DNA from: CAZJHD01 sp964545855
GTDB taxonomy: Bacteria > Planctomycetota > UBA1135 > JACQFD01
Direction of reading: 5' to 3'
Assembly: GCA_964545855.1 (NCBI GenBank)
Contig: CAZJHD010000037.1
Span: forward strand, 1 to 43,228
DNA: 43,228 bases
The position numbers were made by a program, and so were the translations under genes. Below, in pieces: positions 1 to 8,086 of the stretch. A model generated the notes under the pieces. That model was not told the DNA's origin, made no database searches, and saw only the letters and a program-made list of their open reading frames with translations. Every line of letters begins with the position of its first letter. Within the stretch, counting starts at the first letter, position 1.

Positions 1-392
1 GCCAGGCGAACCACCTCGGCGTCACGATCCAGGCCGACATCATCAAGCAGAAGCTCCCGGAGACGAACGCGAACGGCTTCGATGCGATCAAGTTCGGGAA
101 GACCCACAAGAAGGTCTACAGCGACCTCTCGAGCGACCATCCGATCGACATGACGCGCTACCAAGTGGCGAACTGCTTCATGGGGCGCGCGGGTCTCATC
201 AACTCGGGCGGCGCGTCCTCCGGCGAGAGCGATCTGAAGGAGGCCGTGAAGACGGCCGTCGTCAACAAGCGTGCGGGCGGCATGGGCCTCATCTCGGGCC
301 GCAAGGCGTTCCAGCGTCCGATGAAGGAGGGCGTCGCGCTCCTGAACGCGGTCCAGGACGTCTATCTCTGCAAGGAGATCGGCCTCGCCTGA
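1..392 (+). CDS. Class I fructose-bisphosphate aldolase, 3' end (partial)
   Basis: The reading frame is open from base 3 to the TGA at 390-392, giving about 129 C-terminal residues; the start lies outside the window. The C-terminal stretch with INSGG, then GLISGRKAFQRP and a closing helix is typical of the DhnA/FbaB (archaeal-type) class I aldolases, which cleave fructose-1,6-bisphosphate to DHAP and glyceraldehyde-3-phosphate through a Schiff-base lysine in the cytoplasm. The lysine is probably upstream, in the missing part. A small lipoprotein gene starts 3 nt after the stop. The family call rests on the C-terminal half only. Confidence 0.85.
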   Translation, partial: QANHLGVTIQADIIKQKLPETNANGFDAIKFGKTHKKVYSDLSSDHPIDMTRYQVANCFMGRAGLINSGGASSGESDLKEAVKTAVVNKRAGGMGLISGRKAFQRPMKEGVALLNAVQDVYLCKEIGLA

Positions 393-395
393 TCC

Positions 396-716
396 ATGAA
401 GACCGCCACGACTGCACGGGTTCTCTCCGCCGCGGTCCTTCTCGTGCTCGCCGCCGCGTGCGCGGCGCGGCCGAGCCTCCAGACGACGTTCCAGGGAGTC
501 GCCCTCGACCTGCGTGGAGACTCCATCTCCCTCACGCAGCAAGAGGGCCAGCTCCTCGCGCGGCTCCCCGCGGGGACGCTGCGTCTCTCGGAGGGCTTCC
601 TCGCCTGGAACGACGTCGATCTCGGCGCCGTCGCACCGGGCGATCGCGTGATGGTGACCGACGACGGCCGCGTTCTCGTGAACGACGCGGTGCGCGCGCC
701 CGCTGCGGCGCGCTGA
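396..716 (+). CDS. Small putative lipoprotein, 106 aa
   Basis: ATG start only 3 nt after the aldolase stop, so probably cotranscribed. The N-terminus has two basic-flanked hydrophobic residues runs ending in a lipobox-like LAAAC, followed by Ala-Arg-Pro, which suggests lipid modification at Cys 22 and an envelope location. The remainder (about 80 residues) is a small beta-rich module with repeating Leu-Arg-Leu and Asp-Gly turns (GDRVMVTDDGRVLVND). I do not recognise a family. Function unknown. Confidence 0.6.
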   Translation: MKTATTARVLSAAVLLVLAAACAARPSLQTTFQGVALDLRGDSISLTQQEGQLLARLPAGTLRLSEGFLAWNDVDLGAVAPGDRVMVTDDGRVLVNDAVRAPAAAR

Positions 717-779
717 AGCGCGAGCTGGCGCGACGCGAGTTTCCCTGGACGCTCGGCCCCTGAGGGGGATCCTGGGTCC

Positions 780-2003
780 ATGGACTCGAAACTCGACACA
801 CCGCGCTCCTCCGCAGTCGTCTTCCTCCTCGCCACGGGGCTCCTCCTCGGCACGCTCGCGCCGCCTCCCGCACTCGCCCACGAGATCACGCCGGATCCCG
901 CCGACGGGATCGTCGTGCAAGTGGGGAAGACCGCGAAGCTGAAGGCCGAGGACCTCACGAAATGCAAGGCGTTCCTGGCCGCCGTCGTCAACGACACCGC
1001 CACGGCCTCCGTCTCGAACAGCCCGTCCGGGGCGAAGATCGCGCACACCTGGACCGTTCGGGGTCTGCAGCCGGGAGTCACGTTCGTGACCGTCGGGATC
1101 CAGGGGACGGGGACGAACCCCCAGGGCGAGTCCTGCAACGAAGTGAGCACGACGCTCGTGCCGATCATCGTCCTTCCCGATCTCTCGTCGCTCTCGAAGG
1201 AGTTCAAGGGCTGCGTCAACAAGGTCCTCTCCGACTTCCGGAAGGAGGTGAAGGGCAAGCTCAAGCTCGCGAACGCGCTGCTGAAGACGCTGATCGCCGA
1301 CTTCAAGGAAGGCAACATCGGTCGATTCGCCGCCTTCGACGAGTTCATGGTGATCCTCGGAGAGACGCAGAGTCTCCTCGAGGAGTGTGCGTTCGAAGCG
1401 ATGCTGTCCTCGGCCTCGAAGGGCTCGCAGCTCCTCGATGACGCGGGCATCGACACGACCGCCGGCATCCCCGACGACCTTCTCCCGGGCGGCTGCGGAA
1501 CGCTGGACAAGGCCCTGCAGAAGACGTCGCAGGAGATCGAGAAGGCCTGCGTCCAGCTCGGGAAGATCGGCAACAAGGCCGGCAAGAGCCTCGAGAAGGC
1601 CGGGAAGGACGACGGCCTCGACTTCAACCTCGTGATGACGGGGGTGAACATCTACTACAAGCCGGCCTTCGCTCCGGGCTTGAAGACCGAGCAGACGCCT
1701 CCGACGACCTCGAAGCCGCTCCGGATGCTGAACGCGGGCTCCCTCGGCGCCACCACGGGCCAGGAGAACGGAGTGATCGGGATCGTGGGCCTCGCCGACC
1801 CCGCGGCGGGGAACATCGAGGTCACGCTGCAGGGCCCCGGCCCGACGACGAAGATGCTCACGGTGACGGTCCTTCCGAACACCTGCATGTGGGTCGCCAG
1901 CTCCGGAGACCTGGCGCCTGGCCTCTGGACCATCCAGATCCAGCACGCCGGTGACTCCGAGCCCCGCGTGGTCTCCGTGATCAGCGTCGGCTCCGGCAAT
2001 TGA
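780..2003 (+). CDS. Exported hypothetical protein with Ig-like N-terminal part, 407 aa
   Basis: The first 33 residues form a Sec signal peptide (hydrophobic LLATGLLLGTLAPPPALA, likely cleavage after ALA-HE). Residues about 35-115 look like a bacterial Ig/BIG2-type fold: VVQVGKTAKLKA, a turn-rich strand pattern, and GVTFVTVGIQG. The middle (about 120-290) is helical and lysine-rich with four or more spaced Cys that could form disulfides. The C-terminal 110 residues return to beta-type sequence resembling another Ig-like domain. Preceded by 63 nt of non-coding sequence. No enzyme motif; probably a cell-surface or periplasmic structural or binding protein. Confidence 0.65.
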   Translation: MDSKLDTPRSSAVVFLLATGLLLGTLAPPPALAHEITPDPADGIVVQVGKTAKLKAEDLTKCKAFLAAVVNDTATASVSNSPSGAKIAHTWTVRGLQPGVTFVTVGIQGTGTNPQGESCNEVSTTLVPIIVLPDLSSLSKEFKGCVNKVLSDFRKEVKGKLKLANALLKTLIADFKEGNIGRFAAFDEFMVILGETQSLLEECAFEAMLSSASKGSQLLDDAGIDTTAGIPDDLLPGGCGTLDKALQKTSQEIEKACVQLGKIGNKAGKSLEKAGKDDGLDFNLVMTGVNIYYKPAFAPGLKTEQTPPTTSKPLRMLNAGSLGATTGQENGVIGIVGLADPAAGNIEVTLQGPGPTTKMLTVTVLPNTCMWVASSGDLAPGLWTIQIQHAGDSEPRVVSVISVGSGN

Positions 2004-2013
2004 CGTCCGTGCA

Positions 2014-2046
2014 GCCCGGCGGCGGCGCGTCGCGTCGCTGCCGGGC
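2014..2046. terminator. Hairpin between convergent genes
   Basis: GCCCGGC (2014-2020) pairs with GCCGGGC (2040-2046) around a 19-nt loop. It lies in the 64-nt gap between the stops of the exported protein and the convergent sialidase-like gene. There is no T-tract, so it would be a weak or factor-dependent terminator. Confidence 0.35.
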
Positions 2047-2067
2047 CGCGTTCCCGCGGCGCGTCCC

Positions 2068-3351
2068 TCAGCGCCAGCGCACGCGCCGCACGGCGACGCG
2101 CGGCACGTCGCCGGGCTCGGTCCAGGCGAAGAGGATCCCGTCGCGATCGCGCGCGATCTGGCCGAACCCGCTCGAGCGCGACGCGCTCGCGCGGCCGAGC
2201 GCGTGCACGTCGACGACCTGCCCCGCGGGGTCGACGCGCGCGAGACGCCACTCGGCGAACTCCTTCTCCTCGTGGAGCCACGAGACGACGAGGCGTCCCT
2301 CGCCGTCGAAGACGGCGCCGACGCGTCCGAGGGTCGAGCCGTCGGCGAGCGGGACCGGCGCGCCGAAGGTGCGTCCGCCGTCGCCGGAGAGTGCGCAGAG
2401 CACGCGGGGCGTGCCGTCGCGTCCCATGGTGAACCAGGCGAGGCCCACGCGCTCTCCGGCGCCCGCGGCGAGGGCGGGGCCGTTCACGGGACAGCCGGCG
2501 ACCTTCCATCCATCGCCCGTCGAGCCGAGGTGCTCGGGCTTCCCATCGGCGGAGACACGCGCGATGGAGACGTCCCGCACTTCGCCGTCGGAGCGGTCTC
2601 GGTAGGCGACGAGGAGCGCGCCGTCCGGCAGGGCGATCGCGGCGGTGCCGCAGCATTCGCAGACGCGGCCGTCGATCTCGACCTCGGGACCGAGCGCGCC
2701 ATCGGCGCCGACCGTGCGCGTGAGGAGAGCCATGGAGCCTCCGCCGTGGCCGCCGTGACCGTCGCCTCCGCCCGTCATGTGCCGGCCGTCGAGCCAGACC
2801 GCCGCGTAGCCGCCTTCGCTCGCGGCGAGCGACACGAATCCGTGCTCGCCGTCGCCGCGGTCGGTGTGCAGCGTCTCGGGCTCGCTCCAGGTGGCGCCGC
2901 CGTCGGACGAGCGGGCGAGCCGCACGTGGTAGGCGTAGGGAGACGCCGCCGTCTTCTCGAGGAACGTCGCGAGACGCGTCGTGCCGCGCGCGGCGACGAC
3001 GGGGAAGTCGGCCCAGTTCACGAACCAGCGATCGCCCTTGGCGATCGTGCGCGCGGCGCCGAAGGCCTCGCCGTCGAACTCGGCGCACCGAAGGACGGCG
3101 GTCTTCGCCCTGCCGGAGGGCGGCACCTGCTCCACCCACGAGAGGAGGGCGCCGCCGCCGGGGGCGGAGGCGAGCCGGGGGAGCCGGCTCCCGGGCGCCG
3201 CCGGGCTCGCGATCTCGGAGATCTCGAAGCGCGCGGCCGCGGGAGCGCTCGACGGCGGTCCATCCCCGGGCTGCTGGAGCGTGGGGAGCGTCGCAGCGAG
3301 GAGCACTTGGAACACGGGGAGAAGAGGGAGCACGGGGAGCACGGGGATCAC
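2068..3351 (-). CDS. Exported BNR/sialidase-like beta-propeller protein, 427 aa
   Basis: GTG start 13 nt downstream of the MBL hydrolase stop on the same strand, so the two likely share a transcript. The N-terminus is a Pro/Leu/Val-rich signal peptide. The body contains several Asp-box (S-x-D-x-G-x-T-W)-type motifs, such as RSSDGGATWSEP and LSGDGGRTFGAP, spaced by beta strands as in six-bladed sialidase/BNR propellers. Unusual are a CECCG Cys cluster and a Gly/His-rich loop (GGGDGHGGHGGG) that might bind metal. The catalytic Arg triad and Tyr of true sialidases cannot be assigned from sequence alone, so it is best called sialidase-like rather than a sialidase. Confidence 0.7.
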   Translation of the reverse strand: MIPVLPVLPLLPVFQVLLAATLPTLQQPGDGPPSSAPAAARFEISEIASPAAPGSRLPRLASAPGGGALLSWVEQVPPSGRAKTAVLRCAEFDGEAFGAARTIAKGDRWFVNWADFPVVAARGTTRLATFLEKTAASPYAYHVRLARSSDGGATWSEPETLHTDRGDGEHGFVSLAASEGGYAAVWLDGRHMTGGGDGHGGHGGGSMALLTRTVGADGALGPEVEIDGRVCECCGTAAIALPDGALLVAYRDRSDGEVRDVSIARVSADGKPEHLGSTGDGWKVAGCPVNGPALAAGAGERVGLAWFTMGRDGTPRVLCALSGDGGRTFGAPVPLADGSTLGRVGAVFDGEGRLVVSWLHEEKEFAEWRLARVDPAGQVVDVHALGRASASRSSGFGQIARDRDGILFAWTEPGDVPRVAVRRVRWR

Positions 3352-3364
3352 TTGCGGCGAGCGC

Positions 3365-4090
3365 TCAGGAGCCGAAGGAATCGAGCCACTCCTCCTCGGA
3401 CTTGGGCTTGAAGACGTAGTTGGTCCGGCGCGTCTCGCCCATCGGCGCCGACGACTGCGGAGCGTAGAGATGGCCCGGGTAGAGGACCGTCGAGTCGGGC
3501 ACCTCCGCGAGGCGCTGCGTGAGGCTCAGGTAGAGCTGGCGCGCGTCGCCGCCGGGGAAGTCGGTGCGGCCGCAGCCCTGCAGGAAGAGCGTGTCGCCGG
3601 CGACGAGCTTCCCCTCGACGAGGAAGCACTGGCTGCCGGGCGTGTGTCCCGGCGTGTGGAGGAGACGGATCGGAATCGAGCCGACGGTCACCACGTCGCC
3701 GCTGTCGTGCACCGCGAGGTCGCTGTCGGAGACGCCGGTCATGCGCTTCACCCACTCCGTCTCGTCGCGCTGCACGTGCACCTTCATCCCCTGCAGTTCC
3801 AGCAGCTCGCGGATCCCCTGGAGCTCCGTGCCGAAGAGGTCGCCGCCGATGTGGTCCGGGTGGTAGTGGGTCGCGAGAGCCCCCACGAGCCGCAGCCCGT
3901 CCTTCTCCACGAGACCCTTCAGCTCCGCGACGGCGTAGGTCGGATCGACGACCACGGCCTCGCCGGTCGCGCGGTCGCCGATGAGGTAGACGAAGTTCAC
4001 CATCTGCTCCGCGAGACGATCGCCGACCGCGAAGTCGCGGCCCGAGAGGAGCTGGCGGAAGTAGAGGCGGTCGGTCGGCGGTTGGGGCAT
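3365..4090 (-). CDS. MBL-fold metallo-hydrolase, 241 aa
   Basis: ATG start at 4090. The metallo-beta-lactamase metal motif is clear as THYHPDHIGGD (H-x-H-x-D-H), followed by a second His in LLHTPGHTPGS, an Asp in VAGDTLF and a last His in LYPGHLY. This complete binuclear metal site fits the glyoxalase II/ persulfide dioxygenase/ flavorubredoxin-type superfamily. The N-terminal FRQLLSGRDFA and NFVYLIGD segments are typical of a glyoxalase-II-like group in high-GC bacteria. Cytoplasmic (no signal peptide). Substrate cannot be assigned. Followed after 13 nt by the sialidase-like gene. Confidence 0.85.
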   Translation of the reverse strand: MPQPPTDRLYFRQLLSGRDFAVGDRLAEQMVNFVYLIGDRATGEAVVVDPTYAVAELKGLVEKDGLRLVGALATHYHPDHIGGDLFGTELQGIRELLELQGMKVHVQRDETEWVKRMTGVSDSDLAVHDSGDVVTVGSIPIRLLHTPGHTPGSQCFLVEGKLVAGDTLFLQGCGRTDFPGGDARQLYLSLTQRLAEVPDSTVLYPGHLYAPQSSAPMGETRRTNYVFKPKSEEEWLDSFGS

Positions 4091-4206
4091 GGCAGTCGGG
4101 TCGTGGCGCCATTCTGGCGTGCGAGGCGGCGCTCGCCTTCATTCTCGAAGGAACCCCTGGTGCCCTTTCGAGCACGCTGCACGGTTACCCTCGCGCGCTT
4201 CCCCTC

Positions 4207-5322
4207 GTGAGCTCGCTCCGCCCCAAGACCCCGTCGACTCTCGGCGCCATCCTGCGAGCCGCCGTCCGCTGGAGCGCCGGGCTCGCCTTCGGCGCGGCCT
4301 TCCTGTTCGGTGCCGCGAGCCTCGCCGTGCAGACGGCGGAGGCCGTGCCGTCGCCGCGTCGGCTCGCCTTCGTGCCGAATGCCTGGGACGAGCGCTTCTT
4401 CATGCCCGTCTTCGGAGCGACGCAGTTCCACCCCGACTGGATCTGGCAGCTGCGGCCCGGCGTTCAGGTGCTCGAGACGCAGGTGAACTCGCTGGGATTC
4501 CTCGGCCCCGCCGTGGGCCGCACCCGCGGACCGGCGGCACGCATCGCCGTCCTGGGCGACGGCTTCACCGTCGGGCTCGGAATGCACGACGAGAGCACGT
4601 GGCCGCGCAAGCTCGAGACGCGGCTCCGGGCCGACGGGCGCGCCGTCGACGTGCTGAACTTCGCGGTTCCCGCGTTCACGGCGGTGCAAGGCCTCGAGTT
4701 CTTCCGAGGGCGCGTGCGCGAGTGGTCGCCGGACGTCGTCGTGGCCGCCTTCGGCGCCTACTACGAGTCGCATCCGGCACACCGCGGCATCGGCGACCGG
4801 AGGCTCCTCGAGTCGACGCGCTCTCCGGGCCAGCGCGCGAAGCACCTCCTCGAGCGCAACGGCAGCCTGCGCTGGCTCCTGCACTGGCTGAGCCCGCCGG
4901 ACCGCGTGCTCGACCCGCGGAGAGGCGAGGACGGGTCCTTCCTCCCGCGCGTCACGCCGACGGAGATGGAGGAGACGCTCGTCGATCTCGTGCGCGAAGT
5001 GCGCGCCGCGGGGGCGCAGCCGGTGCTGGTGGTTCCGCCGCGCATGCCGATCGTCGACCGCCGCTGGCATCCGGGCCTCCTGCGCTACGACGACGCGACC
5101 CGTTCGGCGGGTCTCGGCTCCGGCGCACAGGTCATCGATGTGCGCGCCGGCTTCGAGGAGGGCCAGCCCGGAGGCGCCGCCGTCGCGGTGCGCTCGGCGT
5201 ACTTCGCGGACGCCAATCGCCTTTCCGAGTCGGGATGCACGCGCTACGCCGAGATCGTGGCCGGCGCGATCGACGCAGCGGGGCTGCTCCCGTCGAAGCG
5301 GCCCACGGGAGACGGCCGATGA
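4207..5322 (+). CDS. SGNH-hydrolase-like protein lacking catalytic residues (pseudoenzyme), 371 aa
   Basis: GTG start; N-terminal membrane anchor/signal segment (about residues 12-38). The alpha/beta order of SGNH/GDSL hydrolases is present: block I at RIAVLGDGFTVG, block III around VVAAFGAYYES, block V at FADANRLSESG. Each catalytic position is replaced: Gly119 stands where the nucleophilic Ser of GDS should be, the block III Asn is absent (GAYYE), and Arg338 replaces the His of DxxH. It ends in ATGA, overlapping the start of a homologous gene that has all these residues. I infer a duplicated, non-catalytic partner or a binding protein. Possible envelope polysaccharide O-acetyl handling by analogy with related SGNH proteins. 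Confidence 0.75.
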   Translation: MSSLRPKTPSTLGAILRAAVRWSAGLAFGAAFLFGAASLAVQTAEAVPSPRRLAFVPNAWDERFFMPVFGATQFHPDWIWQLRPGVQVLETQVNSLGFLGPAVGRTRGPAARIAVLGDGFTVGLGMHDESTWPRKLETRLRADGRAVDVLNFAVPAFTAVQGLEFFRGRVREWSPDVVVAAFGAYYESHPAHRGIGDRRLLESTRSPGQRAKHLLERNGSLRWLLHWLSPPDRVLDPRRGEDGSFLPRVTPTEMEETLVDLVREVRAAGAQPVLVVPPRMPIVDRRWHPGLLRYDDATRSAGLGSGAQVIDVRAGFEEGQPGGAAVAVRSAYFADANRLSESGCTRYAEIVAGAIDAAGLLPSKRPTGDGR

Positions 5323-6371
5323 CGGGCCGCGCGCGCCGTGCGTTCCACCGCCTCGTGGCGGCCCTCGGGATCCCGATCGCTCTCTTCGGGATCGTCGACC
5401 TCGCCGTGCCGCTCCTCGACTTCGTGCCGGTGCGCGTGTCGCCGATCCTCTTCTGGGGCATCGCCGAGGAGTCGTACTTCGACGGCCCCGAGTCGCCGTT
5501 CCGGCCGAACCCCGACCTCTTCTGGGAGCCGCGTCCTGGCGGGATCTTCGAGGGGGAGCGGATCAACGAGGACGGAATGCGAGGCCCGCGGATCCCGCGC
5601 GCGCGCGGAGATCGTCGGCGACTGCGTCTCGCCGCGCTCGGCGACTCCTCCACCATGGGCTACGGCGTGAGCGAGGCCGAGGCGTGGCCGCGCCGGCTCG
5701 AGGAGGAGCTGCGCGCGCGCGGCCACGACGCCGAGGTGATCAACTTCGGCGTCGTCGGCTACTCCTTCTTCCAGGGGCGCGCGATCTACCTCGACCGCGT
5801 CCGCGACTGGGATCCCGACGTCGTGGTCGCCGCCTTCGGCGCGATCAACGACCAGTTCCTGAACCCCCAGGGACTCGACGACGCCACGAAGAGCGCGCTG
5901 CTCCGGGGAACGGGTGCGCGGGTCCGGCACTTCCTCTCGCGCTTCGGGCTCTTCCGCTGGCTCGAGAGCCGGCTCCGCGGCACGAAGCCGTCGACCTTCG
6001 CCGAGCCCGTGCCCCGGGTGCGGCCCGAGGAGTTCCAGGGGATCGCGGCCGACCTCGCCCGCGCCCAGGCGTCGGCCGGCGGACGGTTCGTGCTCGTGTC
6101 GCCGCCGCGCATGGAGATCGCCGAGGAGCTGCATTCGAAGACGCCGCTCTACACGGGCGCCCTCCAGGCCGCCGCGGCCGAGCTCGGTCTGCCGATCGCC
6201 GACGTCTACGCGGCGTTCCGCGCGCACGAGCGAGCGACGCGTGTCGGCGAGACGCTCCGCCTCCAGAACGACTGGTTCCTCGATACCGTGCATCCGACCG
6301 TCGCGGGGCACGTCGAGTACGCCCGCATCGTCGCGGAGGCGCTGATCGCCTCCGGCGTCCTGCAGCGCTGA
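5319..6371 (+). CDS. SGNH/GDSL hydrolase family protein, 350 aa
   Basis: ATG at 5319 overlaps the upstream stop by 4 nt (ATGA), implying translational coupling. An N-terminal hydrophobic segment (about residues 12-33) anchors or exports the protein. Catalytic blocks are intact: Ser110 in LAALGDSSTMG, Asn in FGAINDQF, and Asp322/His325 in LDTVHPT. Members of this superfamily are esterases, lipases or carbohydrate O-acetylesterases/acetyltransferases, often acting on cell-envelope glycans. The sequence outside the motifs (R-PNPDLFWEPRPGG near residue 65) is shared in style with the upstream copy, supporting a tandem duplication followed by loss of activity in the first copy. Confidence 0.82.
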   Translation: MTGRARRAFHRLVAALGIPIALFGIVDLAVPLLDFVPVRVSPILFWGIAEESYFDGPESPFRPNPDLFWEPRPGGIFEGERINEDGMRGPRIPRARGDRRRLRLAALGDSSTMGYGVSEAEAWPRRLEEELRARGHDAEVINFGVVGYSFFQGRAIYLDRVRDWDPDVVVAAFGAINDQFLNPQGLDDATKSALLRGTGARVRHFLSRFGLFRWLESRLRGTKPSTFAEPVPRVRPEEFQGIAADLARAQASAGGRFVLVSPPRMEIAEELHSKTPLYTGALQAAAAELGLPIADVYAAFRAHERATRVGETLRLQNDWFLDTVHPTVAGHVEYARIVAEALIASGVLQR

Positions 6372-6428
6372 GACGCGCGCGCTCGCGGCGCCTGCACGCG
6401 CTTCGTAGGCAGCGGCTTCCCTCCGTCC

Positions 6429-7376
6429 ATGATCCTCCGACTCCTTCCGCTCCTCGTCCTGGCGCCGGCCTCCGGGCCGCGCGTCCAGGATCCGTCGCCA
6501 CCCGCGTCGCGCCCGGCGCCGGCCGTCGTCGTGCGGCTCCTCGACGCGGGAGACGCGCCCCGGCGCCGACTCCGTTGCGGGCCGGAGGCGGGTGCGACGC
6601 AGCGCCTGCGGATCACGACGCGGATGGGAGGGAAGCTCTGGGTCGGCGGCGTCGAGCAGACGTCGCGCCCGATCCCCGCGTCGCGCATGACGGTCGGCGT
6701 CGAGGTGGCGCGCGTGGCCGAGACGGGCCGTGTCGACGCCGCCTGGTGCGTCGAGGAGGCGGGGCTGGTGGAGCCGCTGCCGCCGTCGCCTCCCGGCGAG
6801 ACCGTGAAGGACGCGAAGGAGCGCATGGCGCTCGTGGAGGCTTCGCGCGCCGCGCTCGCGCGTCTCCCCGGGCTCCGCATCGAGGCGACGACGTCCTCGC
6901 GCGGAATCCTCGCCGTGGCGCCCCGCGTCCTGGCGGCGGGGAGCGGGGCCCGCGATGCCGCGACCCAGGAGAGCGTCCGCATCGCCCTCGAGCAGCTGCT
7001 GGTGCAGCTCCCCGAGGAGGAGATCGGCGTCGGCGGGCGCTTCGAGGTCTCGGCGTGGCTCACCGTCGAAGGCATGCGCGTGGAGCAGGTGCAGACGCTG
7101 CGCGTGACGGAACTGACGGAGACCTCGGTGCGGCTCGATCTGGAGCTCGTGCGCAGGGCGGAGCCGATGGAGGTCGCGGGAGTCGGCGGGAAGCCCTCGC
7201 TCGTTTCCTACTCCGCGCGCGGACGGGGCAGCTTCCGTCTCGATCCCCGCTGCGTCTTCCCCGTCGAGGCGATCGTCGTGCTCGACTCGCACTCCTTCCG
7301 TCCGGCGCCACCGGGCACGAGCGAGAAGGGCTACCAGATGCAGGCGGCCGTCGAGACGAAGCTCGAAACGCCCTGA
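6429..7376 (+). CDS. Exported hypothetical protein, DUF6263-like, 315 aa
   Basis: ATG start; short signal peptide (MILRLLPLLVLAPASG) followed by a Pro-rich linker and the mature protein. The body has the alternating beta pattern of DUF6263-type planctomycete proteins: an opening QRLRITTRMGG strand, a middle charged helix, EEEIGVGGRFEVSAWLTVEG, then RGRGSFRLDPRCVFPVEA. Two Cys in the mature chain. No catalytic motif is seen. The DUF assignment is from remembered pattern, not a search. It stands alone between the SGNH pair and a convergent gene whose stop is 20 nt away. Confidence 0.6.
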   Translation: MILRLLPLLVLAPASGPRVQDPSPPASRPAPAVVVRLLDAGDAPRRRLRCGPEAGATQRLRITTRMGGKLWVGGVEQTSRPIPASRMTVGVEVARVAETGRVDAAWCVEEAGLVEPLPPSPPGETVKDAKERMALVEASRAALARLPGLRIEATTSSRGILAVAPRVLAAGSGARDAATQESVRIALEQLLVQLPEEEIGVGGRFEVSAWLTVEGMRVEQVQTLRVTELTETSVRLDLELVRRAEPMEVAGVGGKPSLVSYSARGRGSFRLDPRCVFPVEAIVVLDSHSFRPAPPGTSEKGYQMQAAVETKLETP

Positions 7377-7396
7377 ACGCGTGGGCGTCGCGCGCC

Positions 7397-7909
7397 TCAG
7401 TCGCGCCGCGCGCTCTCCATCAGCATCTGCGGCTCGACGAGGGACGCTCCGTGGGCGGCGGCGAGATCCGCCGCCGCGTCGATGCCGCGGCGGAGCGACT
7501 CCGAGAGCGAGTCGGCGCGGGCGCGGACCCACGCGGCGTGCTCCGCCCATGGGGGGATCGAGACGATCTCGAGTCCGCTCCTCGCGAGCGTCGCCCGGTG
7601 GCTCTCCGCGCGGTCGTCCTCGGCGAAGCGCACCCAGAGGCGGCCCGTGGGCACCGCGAGCGCTCCACCGCCGGCTCGCGCGTAGACGGCGACCACCTCG
7701 TCGTCGCCGACGGGCGCACCGGCGCAGATCGTCCAGCTCTCGTCGCCGTCCTCGATCGTGAGGAGGCGCGTCGCGTCAGCGGGCGCCGCGCCGCGGCAGG
7801 CGAAGCGGTCGTCGCATCGCTGCCAGACCGGCGCGGGGCCCGGGATCCTTCCCGGGAGGGACCGCGGGAACGCCTCGATCGGAGCCGGGGGACCGTCGGA
7901 TCGCGCCAC
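7397..7909 (-). CDS. Stand-alone protease-prodomain-like protein, 170 aa (candidate inhibitor/chaperone)
   Basis: GTG start at 7909 chosen because homology-like sequence starts soon after; no signal peptide. Residues about 88-165 align by eye with residues about 102-172 of the subtilisin-family protease encoded divergently 177 nt away: TGRLWVRFAEDD against YTENLFVKFEDD, then ATLARSGLEIV against RILARRKLTV, then AAWVRA against AFFVEA. This beta-alpha-beta layout resembles the fervidolysin-like/I9-like propeptides of S8 proteases, which fold and inhibit the enzyme. The first 85 residues (two Cys, WQRCDDRFACRG) are not recognised. I infer an in trans inhibitor, chaperone or immunity partner of the neighbouring protease. 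Alternative: a relic of a second protease gene. Confidence 0.6.
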   Translation of the reverse strand: MARSDGPPAPIEAFPRSLPGRIPGPAPVWQRCDDRFACRGAAPADATRLLTIEDGDESWTICAGAPVGDDEVVAVYARAGGGALAVPTGRLWVRFAEDDRAESHRATLARSGLEIVSIPPWAEHAAWVRARADSLSESLRRGIDAAADLAAAHGASLVEPQMLMESARRD

Positions 7910-8086
7910 GCGACCAGCATGCAGGGTTCGGGGTCGCGCCGGCGAGCGCCATCGCGAGAATCCCCGTTCGGTCGCCCCGTCGTGACGCGTTGAGGACCGG
8001 TCTCGGCCCAGCACCTGCTGCGGGCCCAAGCCCAGCCCCGACCGTTCTCGCGGGCGGCATTCCCTCGACGAAGGAGCACGAGTCCC

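Noticed and set aside
3290..3350. AGCACGGGG-type tandem repeat at the start of the sialidase-like gene
   Set aside because: It lies within the signal-peptide codons (LPVLPLLPV); the repeat is likely a by-product of Leu/Pro/Val codons and has no sign of slippage in frame.
6286..6297. TGCATCC inside the second SGNH gene
   Set aside because: It encodes the catalytic His-Pro (VHPT) and has no CGAW at the right distance; also the copy near 16871 encodes MHP of the metal module.
5138..7993. A 951-residue plus-strand frame overlapping the SGNH and DUF6263-like genes
   Set aside because: Arg/Ala/Pro-rich low-complexity translation in the wrong frame, with recognisable genes in another frame.
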